A stretch of 64,000 nt of DNA, from contig JAFYYI010000040.1 in NCBI GenBank assembly GCA_017557665.1, forward strand, positions 1 through 64,000, read 5' to 3'. A program made the position numbers and the translations under genes. Positions 63,923-64,000 of the stretch are shown here, one piece after another (position 1 is the first letter of the stretch; each line of letters starts with the position of its first letter). The DNA is from Muribaculaceae bacterium (lineage in GTDB: Bacteria; Bacteroidota; Bacteroidia; Bacteroidales; Muribaculaceae). Under the pieces are notes generated by a model. The model saw only the letters and a list, made by a program, of their open reading frames with translations. It had not been told where the DNA came from and searched no databases.

Positions 63923-64000
63923 ATGAAAACCACCAGCAGGCCTGTCGCCCTGTTAAGGTTGATGGGGCGTTACATGGCGCACTTACTTGAAGACGGCATC
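63923..64000 (+). CDS. Possible gene start, cut by the window end
   Basis: A frame open from ATG 63923 to the window end reads MKTTSRPVALLRLMGRYMAHLLEDGI. It starts 8 bases after the 53-aa frame, as a second gene of the same unit would. Too short to identify. Confidence 0.3.
   Translation, partial: MKTTSRPVALLRLMGRYMAHLLEDGI

Overview
The window looks like chromosome from a gut-type member of the Bacteroidales; a Muribaculaceae or Prevotellaceae relative is my best guess, not proven. The reasons are: several start sites carry the Bacteroidetes promoter pattern TTTG-N19/20-TAnnTTTG and few have a clear Shine-Dalgarno; there are TonB receptors, PorT-like barrels, a hybrid histidine kinase ending in an AraC domain, the DUF6452/DUF6048/DUF4199 genes, dockerin-bearing secreted proteins, and secreted proteins ending in a shared C-terminal module of the type common in these families.

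Layout. 1-6 kb: an alanine/glycine:cation symporter, a BspA-type LRR protein, and two secreted proteins separated by a 675-bp non-coding stretch built of palindromes. 6-16 kb: a glycerol-3-phosphate island, glpA-glpB-glpC-glpT-glpQ-porin on the minus strand, with a divergent DeoR/GlpR-type regulator. Read as a pathway, an outer-membrane porin admits glycerophosphodiesters, the lipoprotein GlpQ splits them, GlpT imports glycerol-3-phosphate, and GlpABC oxidises it into the quinone pool. 16-21.5 kb: ApbE, two PorT-like barrels, tRNA-Val with its own promoter and terminator, a DJ-1 protein and a dockerin protein. 21.5-26 kb: a cluster of triloop hairpins followed by an isolated pair, a 670-aa phage-like protein and an apparently intact large terminase, with no other phage genes. 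26-31 kb: a secreted protein and a minus-strand operon (DUF4199, GT2, DUF6452, DUF6048, a 45-aa basic peptide) whose last four genes are chained by ATGA overlaps. 31-42 kb: TPR-type hybrid sensor kinase, YraN, RarA, free-methionine-sulfoxide reductase, a secreted paralog of the 2.6-kb protein, a Tat-exported ferredoxin-type aldo/keto reductase, an MBL hydrolase and a WbuC cupin. 42-51 kb: a tight five-gene envelope operon (TonB receptor, small lipoprotein, DUF6850 barrel, DUF4876 lipoprotein, M16 protease). 51-64 kb: a hemerythrin-LuxR regulator, an exported flavin-reductase-like protein, an esterase, an orphan Imm32 immunity gene plus an unknown gene, a 999-aa adhesin-like protein, tannase with a C-terminal ABM domain plus an FMN oxidoreductase, and a TonB receptor with an exported HMA metal-binding protein.

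The most unusual signals are outside the genes. Short tandem arrays with a unit of 7 (sometimes 8-9) bp, each unit carrying a stop trinucleotide in the sense direction, sit directly after the stop codons of at least eight genes, in three cases followed by a rho-independent terminator. Eight hairpins with GAA or TTC triloops lie within 272 bp upstream of the phage-like pair. A cloverleaf of three long hairpins enclosed by a further inverted repeat lies between two copies of a 21-bp direct repeat at 3.9-4.4 kb. A 182-bp MITE-like element lies at 31.0 kb.

All of this was read by eye; family names rest on recognised motifs, not on searches.
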